A DNA stretch of 7,190 nt, taken from positions 1-7,190 of the forward strand of contig JAIRNM010000270.1 of NCBI GenBank assembly GCA_031258055.1. Direction: 5' to 3'. Position numbers and translations under genes: made by a program. The notes below the pieces were generated by a model that was given only the letters and a program-made list of their open reading frames with translations, made no database searches and had not been told where the DNA came from. Origin of the DNA: Bifidobacteriaceae bacterium. Lineage in GTDB: Bacteria > Actinomycetota > Actinomycetes > Actinomycetales > WQXJ01. Position 1 is the first letter of the stretch; every line of letters starts with the position of its first letter. Below are positions 6,515 through 7,190 of this stretch, piece by piece.

Positions 6515-6725
6515 CGCGCGCGGATGGCCAGCGGTTACTCGTGGCTAGGCGATAAACGATGGAGCGCACCGATTCGCCTTCAACCAACTCGAAAGAGATC
6601 AACTGGTGGATCGACTTGCCCGCGTCCAGGCACTTCTTGATCTGGACGCGCTCGTCCAAAGACAGGTGTGTGGTGTGCAGGCCAGGAAGTGCAGCCCCCT
6701 CCATGGTCGTGATGTGAACAACCAC
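6486..6725 (-). pseudogene. Remnant with IS30-transposase-like N-terminal HTH
   Basis: This open frame of 79 codons begins with GTG at 6725; ATG at 6704 is an alternative. Residues 19-43 (THLSLDERVQIKKCLDAGKS and the following IHQLI) resemble the N-terminal helix-turn-helix of IS30-family transposases, where a pattern like HLTxDDR..I...L..G.S...IA is typical. The expected second HTH part and the DDE catalytic domain are absent. After about residue 43 the sequence (SFELVEGESVRSIV) does not continue the family in any of the three minus-strand frames. The frame ends at a TAG inside the recG 5' end, out of frame with recG. I read it as the truncated start of an insertion sequence that landed upstream of recG. 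A small functional DNA-binding protein cannot be excluded. No matching second end of an element is seen in the window. Confidence 0.4.
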
Positions 6726-6747
6726 AACCGTAGGGGCGTTGCACTTC
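6686..6747. repeat. Imperfect inverted repeat between the IS30-like remnant and the toxin remnant
   Basis: The left arm GAAGTGCAGCCCC (6686-6698) and right arm GGGGCGTTGCACTTC (6733-6747) pair over eight perfect bases (GAAGTGCA/TGCACTTC) plus CCCC/GGGG, with two extra bases in the right arm. The spacer is 34 bases. It covers the start of the minus-strand remnant and precedes the plus-strand toxin remnant. It could be the trace of insertion-sequence ends or an operator for the divergent pair; the sequence does not decide between them. Confidence 0.45.
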
Positions 6748-6808
6748 TCTAATGGTTACTGGCTGGCCTGGGGCTAGCTGGCCGGGACGCTTCCGCGGCG
6801 CGCCTGAC

Positions 6809-7066
6809 ATGGCAAAACGGGAAGGAACGGTGCCCAGGCCCCTGCGCAAGACCGAGTACGCGCTCCGCTTCGCCACCCGCCAGGCTGAGAAAGGCTGGAC
6901 CGATCTAGTCGCCACAGCGGTGAACGCAGCCGTCACAGTATGGGAGTTCTGGACGCAAACGCCCACGGCGGAGGACGGACGGGACTGCTACAGGCTCGCT
7001 GGACAAATGGCAAGACACATCACAACTGCCGACTGGGCTCGGGCGCGCCATCTTCTAACCAGGTGA
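6809..7066 (+). pseudogene. Truncated RelE-like toxin of the actinobacterial type
   Basis: The 85 residues from ATG at 6809 match, from memory, the N-terminal two thirds of a RelE/HigB-like toxin family of about 115-120 residues common in actinobacteria. Typical features are KREGTVP.P at the start, YALRFATRQAEKGWTDL at 17-33, the N.A...W.F....P segment at 39-52 and YRLAG at 61-65. The family then normally continues with a tryptophan-containing segment, an ARIWY-like strand and a C-terminal VHT.HPN motif. Here ITTADW (71-76) may be the first of these, but the frame then diverges to a stop. The fragment therefore lacks the C-terminal active-site strands and is probably inactive. In the next frame T-G-L-G-R-A-I-F (7032-7055) looks like a broken remnant of the missing strand. 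Normally such a toxin would cleave mRNA on the ribosome and be held by a neighbouring HTH antitoxin, which is not visible. ATG at 6752 would add 19 unlike residues. Neither start has a Shine-Dalgarno. Confidence 0.55.
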
Positions 7067-7190
7067 CGGCAGCCCAAACTGACGTGGCCGTCAGCGTGAA
7101 ACTCGTGCAGTTAGTCAGACACTGTCGGCTGAAGGTTGGTCCTGGACAACACCTGGTAGAAGAAGCTGTCCGAGTCACCAAAGTACTGGC

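Noticed and set aside
6752..6808. Upstream ATG of the toxin remnant
   Set aside because: The 19 added residues (MVTGWPGASWPG...) do not resemble the family, whose members begin near M-x-KREG, and there is no ribosome binding site.

Overview
The window is high-GC DNA from an actinobacterium (Actinomycetota). The evidence is G/C-rich third codon positions, frequent GTG starts (recG, rsmD, rpmF, rnc and probably the response regulator) and a gene order, recG-rsmD-coaD-DUF177-rpmF-rnc on the minus strand, that is a familiar actinobacterial housekeeping block. I cannot name a genus.

Layout from left to right. Positions 1-309 (+) hold the 3' end of a NarL/DevS-type sensor histidine kinase whose sensor part lies outside the window. 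After a 124-bp convergent gap with a small stem-loop comes a DevR/DosR-like response regulator (434-1099, -). Kinase and regulator are probably partners but are transcribed towards each other instead of sharing an operon. Upstream of the regulator on the minus strand lie rnc (RNase III), rpmF (ribosomal protein L32, zinc-binding form), a DUF177/YceD protein, coaD (phosphopantetheine adenylyltransferase), rsmD (16S rRNA G966 methyltransferase) and recG (branch-migration helicase). Genes recG-rsmD-coaD and DUF177-rpmF are tightly packed (gaps of 7 and 2 bp, one 8-bp overlap), so they are very likely co-transcribed. The gaps before DUF177 (71 bp), rnc (159 bp) and the regulator (60 bp) could hold extra promoters or processing sites.

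The block joins ribosome assembly (L32, DUF177, RsmD, RNase III) with coenzyme A synthesis (CoaD) and fork or recombination repair (RecG). Two proteins carry low-complexity additions: RecG has an insert of about 80 residues containing QTAG-type repeats inside its second helicase lobe, and RsmD has a 39-residue Gly/Arg/Asp-rich tail.

Right of recG (about 6515-7190) the usual order breaks down. The region holds a short open frame with an IS30-transposase-like N-terminal helix-turn-helix that ends inside recG's 5' end, an imperfect inverted repeat, and a truncated RelE-like toxin on the plus strand. It looks like a decayed mobile or accessory junction. I see no convincing new multi-gene system here; the most unusual signals are the RecG insert, the convergent DevS/DevR-like pair and the broken toxin/IS junction.
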